A stretch of DNA of 64,000 bases from Vibrio sinensis. Its GTDB lineage: Bacteria > Pseudomonadota > Gammaproteobacteria > Enterobacterales > Vibrionaceae. The position numbers were made by a program, and so were the translations under genes. Positions 9,239 through 17,822 of this stretch are shown piece by piece (position 1 is the first letter of the stretch; each line of letters opens with the position of its first letter). The notes beneath the pieces were generated by a model. It had not been told where the DNA came from. It saw nothing but the letters and a program-made list of their open reading frames with translations, and did not search any database. The stretch spans positions 1 to 64,000 of the forward strand of contig NZ_QVMU01000027.1 of the NCBI RefSeq assembly GCF_003605645.1. Direction: 5' to 3'.

Positions 9239-10384
9239 TTAAACTCGTTTAAGTAACATCATTACTTCCACATGTTCCGTATGAGGAAACATATCAAACC
9301 ATTGTGCGCGTTCAATACGATAATGGCTCATCTGCTCTAAATCACTCAACATTGTATGTGGGTTACAACTCGAGTAAATAATGTATTCAGGAGCCAAATG
9401 TTGTAATTGCCCGGCCAACTCCGCTCCTAAACCACGACGAGGAGGGTTGACCAACACTAAGTCTGGAGTTTGGTCTTGAGATAAGGAAAAACTGCCCGAA
9501 TCCAATGCCGCAAATTGTAAATTATCAATACCAATCATCGCAGCAGAGCGTTTTGCACTGGCAATCGCTTCTGGCTCTATTTCGATTCCGGTTACCGCCG
9601 TTTTTTCTGAGGCACAATGCAAAGCAAAACCGCCTACGCCACAAAACAGATCCCACATTGAACTAGGCTCAAGCTCTTCCACCCACTGCTGCGCTGTCGC
9701 ATACAACTGCTCTGCAACTTTAGGGTTTGTTTGGAAAAAGCTCTTCGGGCGAATAACCAAAGGGACATGATTAAATTGTTCCAACAGATTGTGCTGTTCC
9801 GTTAAGAAAATTTCCTCCTCTCCCTCTAGACGAGCCATATGAATAGGCTGCAGGTTAACCGTCACCACGGTCACTTTAGGAAATGCATCTTGTAAACGCG
9901 ACAAATTAGCCTTGATTCGCTCAATCGCATTTTCACTACGCATAACAAAACGTAGCATGAACTCGCCATTACTTTGCGCGCGCGTTAGCAACACAAACTT
10001 TAGCTCACCCTTTTTCTTCACTTTGTTATACGGAGGAATCCCCGCAACACGAATCCAATTTTGTAGGTACGCCAGTAACTGCTGTATTTCATCTTGGTAT
10101 AGCGGACAACTTACCAATGAAACGGGAGTTCCATCAGTCACATTTTCAATTCCAAGTACCGGCTGGTGCGCAGCACCAAGCACTACCATCTTCGCTTTGT
10201 TACGAAATTGAACCACATCACTTTTCACCGGGGCAAACCACTGTTTCGGGTTCAAATGAGAAAATAACGCATTGAGATCAGATTGCTTTTGCTCTACTTG
10301 ATCAAGATAAGGTATTGAGCAATGTTTGCATGACGCACAACCTTGTTGCGTAAAGAATTCACATTGTAAAGTATCAAGTGACAT
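9239..10384 (-). CDS. rlmC: 23S rRNA (uracil-747-C5)-methyltransferase RlmC
   Basis: A 381-residue SAM-dependent methyltransferase that makes m5U747 in 23S rRNA. The N-terminal Cys-rich cluster CEFFTQQGCASCKHC is an iron-sulfur site typical of RlmC. The SAM motif WDLFCGVGGFALHCA is at about 244-258, and the LVNPPRRGLG and IYSSCNP motifs (about 313-340) contain the catalytic Cys. The ATG at 10384 is chosen because AGGA lies seven bases upstream and the E. coli protein begins at the same point. An in-frame start 57 bases further upstream is less likely. Confidence 0.93.
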   Translation of the reverse strand: MSLDTLQCEFFTQQGCASCKHCSIPYLDQVEQKQSDLNALFSHLNPKQWFAPVKSDVVQFRNKAKMVVLGAAHQPVLGIENVTDGTPVSLVSCPLYQDEIQQLLAYLQNWIRVAGIPPYNKVKKKGELKFVLLTRAQSNGEFMLRFVMRSENAIERIKANLSRLQDAFPKVTVVTVNLQPIHMARLEGEEEIFLTEQHNLLEQFNHVPLVIRPKSFFQTNPKVAEQLYATAQQWVEELEPSSMWDLFCGVGGFALHCASEKTAVTGIEIEPEAIASAKRSAAMIGIDNLQFAALDSGSFSLSQDQTPDLVLVNPPRRGLGAELAGQLQHLAPEYIIYSSCNPHTMLSDLEQMSHYRIERAQWFDMFPHTEHVEVMMLLKRV

Positions 10385-10449
10385 GAAAGAGTCCTGAGAA
10401 ACAAAAGCTGCAATTCTAGTCCTCTTTCCACACATGACCATTCGAAAGC

Positions 10450-10466
10450 TTTATCGTAACGATAAA
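10450..10466. promoter_or_regulatory. perfect palindrome between rlmC and nfsA
   Basis: TTTATCG-TAA-CGATAAA is a 7-3-7 perfect palindrome in the divergent intergenic region, 66 bases from the rlmC start and 132 bases from nfsA. It could be an operator for an unidentified repressor. The prediction rests on symmetry alone. Confidence 0.3.
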
Positions 10467-10597
10467 CCCATTAACCCTATTTGGATCTTTGCAATCCAAC
10501 ACACACGCTAACGCGAAGCTGTCGACAAGCGTTTTTTTTCTCGATAGAGTTTCGTTCAATTCTACGAATAATAACTCTCTCAGAAGGTCGCTCAACC

Positions 10598-11320
10598 ATG
10601 AACTCTACGATCGAAACTATTCTTGCTCACCGTTCTATTCGCCAATTTACCCAACAACCTATCGATTCTGAACAACTGGATACCATCATCCGATCCGGTA
10701 TAGCAGCATCCTCATCAAGTATGCTGCAGGTTATATCTATTATTCGCGTTACTGATGCTGAAAAGCGCAAATCGCTAGCTCACCTTGCAGGGGATCAAAG
10801 CTATGTCGAAAAAGCGGCTGAATTCTTAGTTTTCTGTATCGATTATCAACGCCACATGACCATCAACGATCAAGTGCAGCCTGAATTCACTGAACTGACC
10901 CTTATTGGTGCAGTGGATGCTGGTATCATGGCTCAAAACTGCTTACTGGCCGCAGAATCAATGGGCCTAGGTGGGGTTTACATTGGTGGTTTACGAAATA
11001 ACGCTCAACAAGTCGATGAATTACTTCAACTTCCACAACATACGGCGGTCTTATTTGGAATGTGCCTAGGTTATCCTGCCCAAGATCCACAAGTAAAACC
11101 CCGTCTGCCAGCCCAAGTTATTGTTCACGAAAATCACTACCACTCTCTAGATAAAGAAGCTATCGCTCAATACGATCAAACCATGCTCGAATACTACGCA
11201 GGGCGTTCAACCAATCAAAAACAAGCAAGTTGGTCAGAACAAACGACTGGGAAGCTTTGTGAAGAATCTCGTCCTCATATATTGCCTTACTTGAATAGCA
11301 AAGGTTTAGCCCAGCGCTAA
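10598..11320 (+). CDS. nfsA: oxygen-insensitive NADPH nitroreductase NfsA
   Basis: A 240-residue FMN flavoprotein that reduces nitroaromatics and quinones by two-electron steps with NADPH. It has the same length as E. coli NfsA and shares long blocks recalled from it: HRSIRQFT at residues 11-18, GLGGVYIGGLRNN near 120-132, and LFGMCLGYPA near 149-158. The ATG at 10598 gives the NfsA N terminus; upstream in-frame codons add a non-homologous extension. In enterics the gene belongs to the SoxRS/MarA stress regulon; no such site was identified here. Confidence 0.93.
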   Translation: MNSTIETILAHRSIRQFTQQPIDSEQLDTIIRSGIAASSSSMLQVISIIRVTDAEKRKSLAHLAGDQSYVEKAAEFLVFCIDYQRHMTINDQVQPEFTELTLIGAVDAGIMAQNCLLAAESMGLGGVYIGGLRNNAQQVDELLQLPQHTAVLFGMCLGYPAQDPQVKPRLPAQVIVHENHYHSLDKEAIAQYDQTMLEYYAGRSTNQKQASWSEQTTGKLCEESRPHILPYLNSKGLAQR

Positions 11321-11423
11321 TCTCTTAGCTATTTATTTAGGTATCGGGGCGAATAACCATTGACCTATCTATAACTTCATAGTTTACATTACTCAACATC
11401 AACGCATTTTGGAGAGACAACCG

Positions 11424-12593
11424 GTGTATCGCATTTCTGAGCTCGCCGCTAAAGTCGGCTTATCACGTACGGCCTTGCTCTATTATGAAAAGCAACAATT
11501 GATTCAAGGAAAACGATTAGATAACGGATACCGCGTTTACAGTGACAAAGACCTGCAACGGATCCGACTTATCCAACAACTTCAAGCTGGTGGACTCACT
11601 CTTAAAGAGTGCAAAGCTTGCTTAGAAGCCAAGATAGATCGTCCTCTCCTAGAAAATCGCCTAAAAAAACTCGATGAAGAGATTGCACAAAAACAACAAT
11701 CACGACACTTTCTCGCCGCAATGCTGGGAGAGGGTGACCTTAAGTCGTGGCATGAGAGTGCTGACAAGCTTGCACCAGACGCACATTTAGATTGGTTAAA
11801 GAAGCAAGGTTTCAATGAAAAAGAAGCTCTGCGATTAAAGTGGTTATCAAAAGATATGAACGAACACGAACAATATATGGCCGACTTCATGAAAGTCTTC
11901 GAAACCCTTGAACGATGGGCTCCTGGCAGCGAAGAAGAAACCTTAAAGGCTCTGTCGAAAGTTCCCGTCTCTCCAAAAAGCATTCTGGAAATTGGTTGCG
12001 GTAAAGGCTTATCTACGGCTCTTCTTGCCGACAATACAGTGGCTTCCATTACCGCAGTCGATAATGAACAATCAGCTCTCACAAGACTGGCCGAGCGTTT
12101 TAGCGAAAAAGGATTAGCTGAGCGACTCACAACGGTATGTGCCAGTATGACAGAACTGCCATTCGATAAGGCCAGTTTTGACTTGATTTGGGCTGAAGGC
12201 TGCGCCTATATCATGGGCGTAGCGAAAGCGTTATCGGAATGGAAACCATTACTTAAAAATGATGGCATATTGATGATCAGCGATTTGGTTTGGCTGACTG
12301 ATTCTCCAAGTGCAGACACCATCGAATTTTGGAAAAGTGAGTACCCCGATATTCAAACCATCACGACACGAAAAGAACAAATTGAAGCCGCCGGCTACGA
12401 AATTATTGATGACTTTACACTGAGTCATCAAGCATGGGAAAACTACTATTCTCCACTAAAAGTGCGAATTGAGGAGTTACAATCTTCCATGCTCGGCGCT
12501 CCAGCACTAAAAGATATTGAAAAAGAAATAAGCATGTATACCCAACACTTAGATCAGTTTGGTTATCATATGTTCATCTTAAAAAATGCTTAA
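11424..12593 (+). CDS. MerR-type regulator fused to a SAM-dependent methyltransferase
   Basis: A 389-residue two-domain protein. Residues 1-70 are a MerR winged HTH (RISELAAKVGLSRTALLYYE, then GYRVYSDKDL), and 70-110 form the dimerisation helix. Residues about 165-285 are a class I methyltransferase with motif I LEIGCGKGLSTALLA, an acidic ribose-binding position (AVDNEQ) and FDLIWAEGCAYIMG. A GTG start at 11424 fits GGAGAG seven bases upstream; an in-frame TTG at 11409 overlaps that site. The effector domain of an ordinary MerR protein is thus replaced by an enzyme. The substrate and target promoter are unknown. Confidence 0.85.
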   Translation: MYRISELAAKVGLSRTALLYYEKQQLIQGKRLDNGYRVYSDKDLQRIRLIQQLQAGGLTLKECKACLEAKIDRPLLENRLKKLDEEIAQKQQSRHFLAAMLGEGDLKSWHESADKLAPDAHLDWLKKQGFNEKEALRLKWLSKDMNEHEQYMADFMKVFETLERWAPGSEEETLKALSKVPVSPKSILEIGCGKGLSTALLADNTVASITAVDNEQSALTRLAERFSEKGLAERLTTVCASMTELPFDKASFDLIWAEGCAYIMGVAKALSEWKPLLKNDGILMISDLVWLTDSPSADTIEFWKSEYPDIQTITTRKEQIEAAGYEIIDDFTLSHQAWENYYSPLKVRIEELQSSMLGAPALKDIEKEISMYTQHLDQFGYHMFILKNA

Positions 12594-13168
12594 CTCACTG
12601 TTATAAATAAATAATTTTGAACAGCTGAGTATAGTCTACATCACCTGTAGTTATAGGTAGACGACAAGCAAGTACATTCCTAATTACCTAGATAAGCTAG
12701 GTAATTAGGGAAATAAACACTATCTTATTATTAAATAACAACCAATAAATACTATCCTCAACAATAGTCTTATCTATTCATCTCTATTTAAGAACATCGG
12801 AATAAACGACATAATAACGTCACTTTTTCACGACAAAAAAACGTCATCACAACAATAAATCCAAACATTTATAAAATACCGTTTATAGCACAGTAGCGAA
12901 ATCTACTCGGCAACAAATTAATCACGATTTTCACTCTCAATTTTTGATAAAAGTTATTGATGTAATTGAAAAGTAACTCATAATTTTACCAACACCTGTA
13001 CTTATTGTGGTTCATTTACATATAACATTGCATCATGGCTGAATATCAATCACAATATTTAGTATTAATTAAAATATTGTTAGCATGCACTTCCATTGAT
13101 TTTCCCCTATGTAATGAGCGAATAACGATAGATTACAGCCATAAATATAATTGTTTCAGGATATTGAT
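12594..13168. other. AT-rich intergenic region before the sensor operon
   Basis: 575 bases without a convincing gene. It holds the 12-bp inverted repeat at 12679-12709 and otherwise AT-rich sequence in which no promoter can be placed with confidence. AGGA lies just before the ATG at 13169. Confidence 0.45.
12679..12709. terminator. 12-bp inverted repeat after the MerR-methyltransferase gene
   Basis: CCTAATTACCTA and TAGGTAATTAGG pair perfectly around a seven-base loop, 86 bases after the stop codon. No T tract follows (AAATAAACAC), so this is either a weak terminator, an RNA 3'-end stabiliser or an operator. Confidence 0.45.
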
Positions 13169-14134
13169 ATGCCGCGTTGGTCTCTTCTCATTCATACTCG
13201 TTTAATATTTGCCTCATTAATTTTCTTACTATCGTCTCAAGTGACGGCAGCACAGAAAGAGATAGCATCAACTTCAAATAAAGATACGATTATTATTGGC
13301 GTGATCAGTTCTAACCCAACTAAAGTTTTCAAACGAACCCAAGCTTTTGCAGATTATGTTGCGAGTCAATTAGAACATCGCGGTATAACGTCCTCTCGCA
13401 TTGCCATTGCGAAAGATATTGACCAAATGGCGCGCTGGCTGAAAAATGGTCAAGTTGATATTGTGTCTGAGACAACGTTTGCTGCCCATCAATTAAACCA
13501 ATCAGCCAATGCTAAATTCCTCGCTCGACGCTGGAAAAGTGGTGAAGCTGAATATTCAACAGTATTTTTCACCAGCAATGAGAGTGGCATTACACATTTT
13601 GACGACTTGGTCGGTAAAGTTATCGCTTTTGAAGATAGAGGCTCAACCAGTGCTTTTCTAATTCCCGCTTCAATACTATTAAAACGAGGGTATGAACTTT
13701 ACGAAGTCACTTCTCCACGCGAAACGCCTCCAAAAAACAAGATCGGTTACTTTTTCTCAGATGAATTTTCTAGTGCCGGTGGTGAAGCAAATATGATGAG
13801 TTGGGTTTATGGCAACTTTGTTGCTTCAGCGGCTTTTAGTAATTTAGACTGGCAAAAAGAAGTGCCATCTCAAGTGAAAAACAAACTCAATATCTACTAT
13901 CAAAGCCAAGCAATTCCTCGCGCAATCACTTTAGTTCGTGCTGACTTGCCGCAAGAATTACAAACAGACATCAAAGAAATTTTACTTTCAGCTCATCAAG
14001 ATAAACAAGGTAAACGAGCATTAGATAAATACAAAGACACCAAGAAATTTGATTCAATCTCACCAAGTATTATTCAAAGTATTGAATGGGCTGGTGAGTT
14101 GAAAGAGCTAATAGATAGTCATTTAACACACTAG
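13169..14134 (+). CDS. PhnD-like periplasmic substrate-binding protein
   Basis: A 321-residue exported protein of the phosphate/phosphonate-binding (PhnD/PF12974) fold. The signal peptide spans about residues 1-29, ending VTAA. The binding domain starts IIIGVISSNPTKVF and contains LKNGQVDIVSETTFAAH (about 90-106), DLVGKVIAFEDRGSTSAFLIP (about 149-169) and the hinge region LPQELQTDIKEILLSAH near the C terminus. No ABC permease or ATPase gene lies nearby; 19 bases later comes a membrane GGDEF-EAL protein. The likely role is a ligand receptor that signals to that protein, as NspS does to MbaA in V. cholerae. The ligand is unknown. Confidence 0.85.
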   Translation: MPRWSLLIHTRLIFASLIFLLSSQVTAAQKEIASTSNKDTIIIGVISSNPTKVFKRTQAFADYVASQLEHRGITSSRIAIAKDIDQMARWLKNGQVDIVSETTFAAHQLNQSANAKFLARRWKSGEAEYSTVFFTSNESGITHFDDLVGKVIAFEDRGSTSAFLIPASILLKRGYELYEVTSPRETPPKNKIGYFFSDEFSSAGGEANMMSWVYGNFVASAAFSNLDWQKEVPSQVKNKLNIYYQSQAIPRAITLVRADLPQELQTDIKEILLSAHQDKQGKRALDKYKDTKKFDSISPSIIQSIEWAGELKELIDSHLTH

Positions 14135-14153
14135 TGCAGAGAGTCATTAAATA

Positions 14154-16352
14154 ATGAAACTGAAACGCAAACTAGTTATTGGGAATATGTTCATGGTGGT
14201 ATTGGCCTTGAGCATCCTATCCATTTCACAACTATTTATTGCCAACTATTATGCTCAGGAGATCCTAACAAAGACATCAAACCATATTTCGTCGAAGTTT
14301 ATTACCTATGCGCATGCTCGCGCAGAACAAACAATGTCTTACCTAACGGAAGCGTTAATAAACCCATTATACTTCTATGATCTTGAAGGGGTTCAGGACT
14401 TACTTGAACCGACACTAAAAGACAGCTCAACGCTGCAGATCAAAGTGTTCGATAAACGTGGCTTAATTTTCCATTCCGGTGGCGATCACGCAATGAGTGA
14501 GTATGGTAAAGCACTCAACATGCCCGCCATTGAGGCAGCAATTCTAAAAGACAAGACGCCGTTAGTTCGTATTGAAAACGAAACCATGACTATGGCTCAA
14601 CCGTTACTTCTCAATGATGAGCTGCTTGGTGGCTTGGTGATGCAATACTCTCTAGAAAAATCTCATCGAGACATCGAACAAAACCAATCTATTGTTGAAG
14701 AAATTAATCAATTTAGCCAGCAATCAAGCACAACGCTCATCATCATCGTCGCTGTCATTATGTGCCTGATTAGTTTGATTTTTTCCATTCTATTGGCCAA
14801 TGCTCTGATTGTTCCAATTACCAAGCTTGTCGGGCATTCACGTCGAATCAGTAATGGGGAATATCAAGTATCCAATCAAATCAATCGTGATGACGAACTT
14901 GGTGAGTTAGCCAGAGCATTTGATGAAATGGACCTCAATTTAAAAGAGCGTACCGATGCGATTGAATTTCTTGCTTATAGTGATCCTCTAACCAAACTAC
15001 CCAACCGAATTCAGTTTATTCAGTTTTTGGAACAGCAACTTCAGACTAAAAATGTTCGCCCATTTGCAGTGTTTTTTATCGACCTCGATGAGTTTAAGAG
15101 AATTAATGATATTTTCGGTCATCATGTGGGTGATGAGTTGCTGTGTGAAGTAGCAAAACTTCTCCAAGAGAACATCCGAAACTGTGACTTCCTCGCTTCA
15201 TCAGGTCGCCAATCTCATAGTCTCCTATCGAGAGTGGGTGGTGATGAATTTCTGCTATGCATTCCCGATATCCACAATGCAGATTTAGCCTCTAAAATCG
15301 CTAAACGGCTTTTGACTGTGATCTCTCAGCCTATATACTTAAACGGACCTAAAGAATTTTTTGTTATTGGCGGGAGTATCGGTGTCGCTCTCTCTAACAT
15401 TGCAGGGCACACCCCTGAAGAATTAGTGAAAAATGCGGACATCGCCATGTATGCCGCTAAATATCGCGGTAAAGGAACATACTGTCATTTCTCTAACGAA
15501 ATGAAGCAGAGGGTCAAAAGTCACGGAGCAATTGAACGTGAGCTGCGCAAAGCGATTGTAGACTTCTCTCAGTTCCAATTATGGTATCAACCAAAAATCG
15601 ATTTAAAAACAGGGAAAACAATAGGGGCAGAAGCTCTAATACGTTGGATACATCCCGAGAAAGGCTTTGTTCCTCCAAGTGATTTTATTCCGATTGCAGA
15701 AGCAATGGGGACCATCATTCCTATCGGGACTTGGGTCATTGAGCAAGTCTGTCGTGATTTAGAAAGCTGGCAAGATTTGCTCAAAGATCAGCCTGAGTTC
15801 CATGTCGCTTTAAACTTATCTGTTAAGCAGCTGTTTAGACAAAACGTCGCTGACGTTCTAGAACAACAGATGCGTCAACACTCAATTCCATCATCACGAG
15901 TTCAAGTCGAGGTGACTGAAACAGCGCTAATGCAAGACAAGCATAGTGCAAAAAAATCACTCGATGCATTAAGAAAAATTGGTATCGAAGTTTGGTTAGA
16001 TGATTTTGGTACCGGTTACTCATCGCTGCGATATTTACGCGAGTTCAATATCGATGGGCTTAAGATTGACCGCACCTTTGTCTCTGACATTGAACAAGAT
16101 GCAAATGCTCGAGCTCTTTGTGCAGCTATTATTTCTATGGCGCACCAACTCGGTGTTCGAGTCGTCGCAGAGGGTGTAGAAGAAACAACTCAACTGGACT
16201 TTCTCATTAAAGAGGGATGTGATTATGGGCAAGGGTATCTATTTGGTAAGCCCGTCCCGTTAATCGAATTTGAAAAAACACTGCACAATTCAAAACCTGA
16301 AGCTCTTACTCTTAGTAATAATGAAAGCTCTCCGCTAGAAATCATTAAATAA
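14154..16352 (+). CDS. membrane sensor with HAMP, GGDEF and EAL domains (c-di-GMP turnover)
   Basis: A 732-residue inner-membrane protein. Membrane helices lie at about 7-29 and 195-217, bracketing a periplasmic sensor region. HAMP is at about 217-270. The GGDEF domain has an intact SRVGGDEFLLC (about 358-368) but no RxxD inhibitory site at the usual position before it. The EAL domain (about 465-715) keeps AEALIRW, NLSVKQL, EVTETALM, DDFGTGYSSL and VVAEGVEE, so both synthesis and hydrolysis of c-di-GMP are possible. The operon with the PhnD-like protein suggests ligand-controlled activity. Confidence 0.93.
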   Translation: MKLKRKLVIGNMFMVVLALSILSISQLFIANYYAQEILTKTSNHISSKFITYAHARAEQTMSYLTEALINPLYFYDLEGVQDLLEPTLKDSSTLQIKVFDKRGLIFHSGGDHAMSEYGKALNMPAIEAAILKDKTPLVRIENETMTMAQPLLLNDELLGGLVMQYSLEKSHRDIEQNQSIVEEINQFSQQSSTTLIIIVAVIMCLISLIFSILLANALIVPITKLVGHSRRISNGEYQVSNQINRDDELGELARAFDEMDLNLKERTDAIEFLAYSDPLTKLPNRIQFIQFLEQQLQTKNVRPFAVFFIDLDEFKRINDIFGHHVGDELLCEVAKLLQENIRNCDFLASSGRQSHSLLSRVGGDEFLLCIPDIHNADLASKIAKRLLTVISQPIYLNGPKEFFVIGGSIGVALSNIAGHTPEELVKNADIAMYAAKYRGKGTYCHFSNEMKQRVKSHGAIERELRKAIVDFSQFQLWYQPKIDLKTGKTIGAEALIRWIHPEKGFVPPSDFIPIAEAMGTIIPIGTWVIEQVCRDLESWQDLLKDQPEFHVALNLSVKQLFRQNVADVLEQQMRQHSIPSSRVQVEVTETALMQDKHSAKKSLDALRKIGIEVWLDDFGTGYSSLRYLREFNIDGLKIDRTFVSDIEQDANARALCAAIISMAHQLGVRVVAEGVEETTQLDFLIKEGCDYGQGYLFGKPVPLIEFEKTLHNSKPEALTLSNNESSPLEIIK

Positions 16353-16384
16353 CCAACTCAGTGTTCATCCAATGCTAGAGAAAC

Positions 16385-16412
16385 AACGCCAGAGCCACTA
16401 GGCTCTGGCGTT
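16385..16412. terminator. perfect 12-bp stem-loop between convergent operons
   Basis: AACGCCAGAGCC pairs with GGCTCTGGCGTT around the loop ACTA, with TTT after it on the plus strand and AAA before it. It separates the sensor operon from the leftward T6SS module and probably ends both. Confidence 0.8.
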
Positions 16413-16444
16413 TCCATTTGGCTCTGATTTTAACATTACTTGCT

Positions 16445-16729
16445 CTAACCAATATTCACCGTGGAACCGCCGGTGAGCACGCCCCCACAGCTCACCGCAT
16501 CACCGATTCTGGCTGCTGGTAGGCCATCAATCATCACGGTACTCGAGCCACCACTAATCGCTCTTGGGTGAAGTGGGTTTTTAGGCTTATCGTGAGGGGC
16601 TAGCGGATCACCTTTGCGAGCCAATGGCTTACCATCCACCATCACGGTGGTCGATGCGGCAATAATCGGTGTAGGAGGGAAGCCATCATGGCCAGTACCA
16701 ATATCTCCTAATAGCGCAGCTTTAGGCAT
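16445..16729 (-). CDS. PAAR-domain spike-tip protein of the T6SS
   Basis: A 94-residue stand-alone PAAR protein, which caps the VgrG trimer to form the sharp tip of the secretion spike. It has the alternating glycine-turn pattern of the family: AALLGDIGTGHDGFPPT at 4-20, STTVMVDGKPLARKGD at 26-41, then SSTVMIDGLPAARIGDAVSC at 62-81. There is no toxin extension, so it carries effectors non-covalently if at all. It is the last gene of the leftward hcp-vgrG module, about 100 bases after the Sel1 gene, with a strong AAGGAAA ribosome binding site. Confidence 0.95.
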   Translation of the reverse strand: MPKAALLGDIGTGHDGFPPTPIIAASTTVMVDGKPLARKGDPLAPHDKPKNPLHPRAISGGSSTVMIDGLPAARIGDAVSCGGVLTGGSTVNIG

Positions 16730-16826
16730 TGTCGTTTCCTTACTTAAACTTACTTAAAATAAATCGATGGAAGTTTCATCCAAAAACATATTGGGTTTGA
16801 ACTCTTGGGAACATTTATCATGTCGT

Positions 16827-17822
16827 TTAATTTGAAGTCAGGTTAAACGAATCCAAGGTGTACTCATAATCCTTAATTCGTTTTTGATAACGCACCGTAT
16901 GAGTTTTTAGATATTCTTTGACTTTAATATCGACTTGATTAATTTGTTCTGGTGTTAAACTTTTTACCACTTCATCATAAAAGAACTTTACCGTATCGTA
17001 ATTAGTCTCTTTTCCCTCATGTCCCATCGAGTCTACATAAATTTTATAGTAATAAGCGGACAATTCTTCTTGCCCATTTGTTCGATAATATGACCCTAGT
17101 GCTCGGATTACAGCAGCATCACCGATTTCAATAAGCTCATCAATAATAGCCTGATACCCATTAATATCACCTTGATCGTGTAACAAAAATGCATAGGCTC
17201 GCATAGCTGGCCAATACCCAGAATCCGCGGCGGCTTTGAACAGACGTTCAGTTTCTTTCTCACGTTTGCCCGGGATAAGAAACCAGTCATTCCCCATTTC
17301 ATAACGCCTAGCAAGTTCGCACTGGGAAAAGGGGTCGCCCGCTTCAGCAGCTTTCTTTAACCAACGATACCCCTCACCTCTATCTTTAACACTGGAATAC
17401 AAAAGTTCCATTGCAAATGCATTCCCTTGTTCTGCCAGATTATTTATGACTCGAGAAGATTGTGCTTTCCATAAACGACTTTCTTCGTTTATGGCACGAG
17501 ATCCACCAGCTCGCAACATTCCAATGATGCTACCCATCTCAGCCGCTTTAACGATATATTCTGACTCTTCTTTCGTTTGGATAAATAAATTGGCATAAAA
17601 CGTATCGGCATACATTAATGCCGCAGCTGGGTAACCTTGAGCTGTTGCATACTTTAGTAGCGGTCTTGCTTGAGTATATTTGTTTTGTTGATAGAGCAAT
17701 GTGCCTTGTTGGTAAGCCTGCTCAGGCATTATTCCATCGATTGACTGATCTGCATACAGTAGCGATGAAAAACTAACAGCAAAAGCGACTAAAATATATC
17801 GATAATAACTTGACCATGTCAT
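16827..17822 (-). CDS. exported Sel1-repeat protein, probable T6SS immunity protein
   Basis: A 331-residue protein with a signal peptide (about 1-23, ending SLLYA) followed by Sel1/TPR-like helical repeats from about 30 to 280, for example AYQQGTLLYQQNKYTQARPLL, AAALMYADTFYANL and FSQCELARRYEMGNDW. The start is the ATG in TAATG shared with the stop of the large upstream gene, so translation is coupled to it. Sel1-repeat proteins serve as immunity partners for some phospholipase T6SS effectors. By position and export this one probably protects the periplasm from the upstream protein. That role is inferred, not shown. Confidence 0.75.
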   Translation of the reverse strand: MTWSSYYRYILVAFAVSFSSLLYADQSIDGIMPEQAYQQGTLLYQQNKYTQARPLLKYATAQGYPAAALMYADTFYANLFIQTKEESEYIVKAAEMGSIIGMLRAGGSRAINEESRLWKAQSSRVINNLAEQGNAFAMELLYSSVKDRGEGYRWLKKAAEAGDPFSQCELARRYEMGNDWFLIPGKREKETERLFKAAADSGYWPAMRAYAFLLHDQGDINGYQAIIDELIEIGDAAVIRALGSYYRTNGQEELSAYYYKIYVDSMGHEGKETNYDTVKFFYDEVVKSLTPEQINQVDIKVKEYLKTHTVRYQKRIKDYEYTLDSFNLTSN

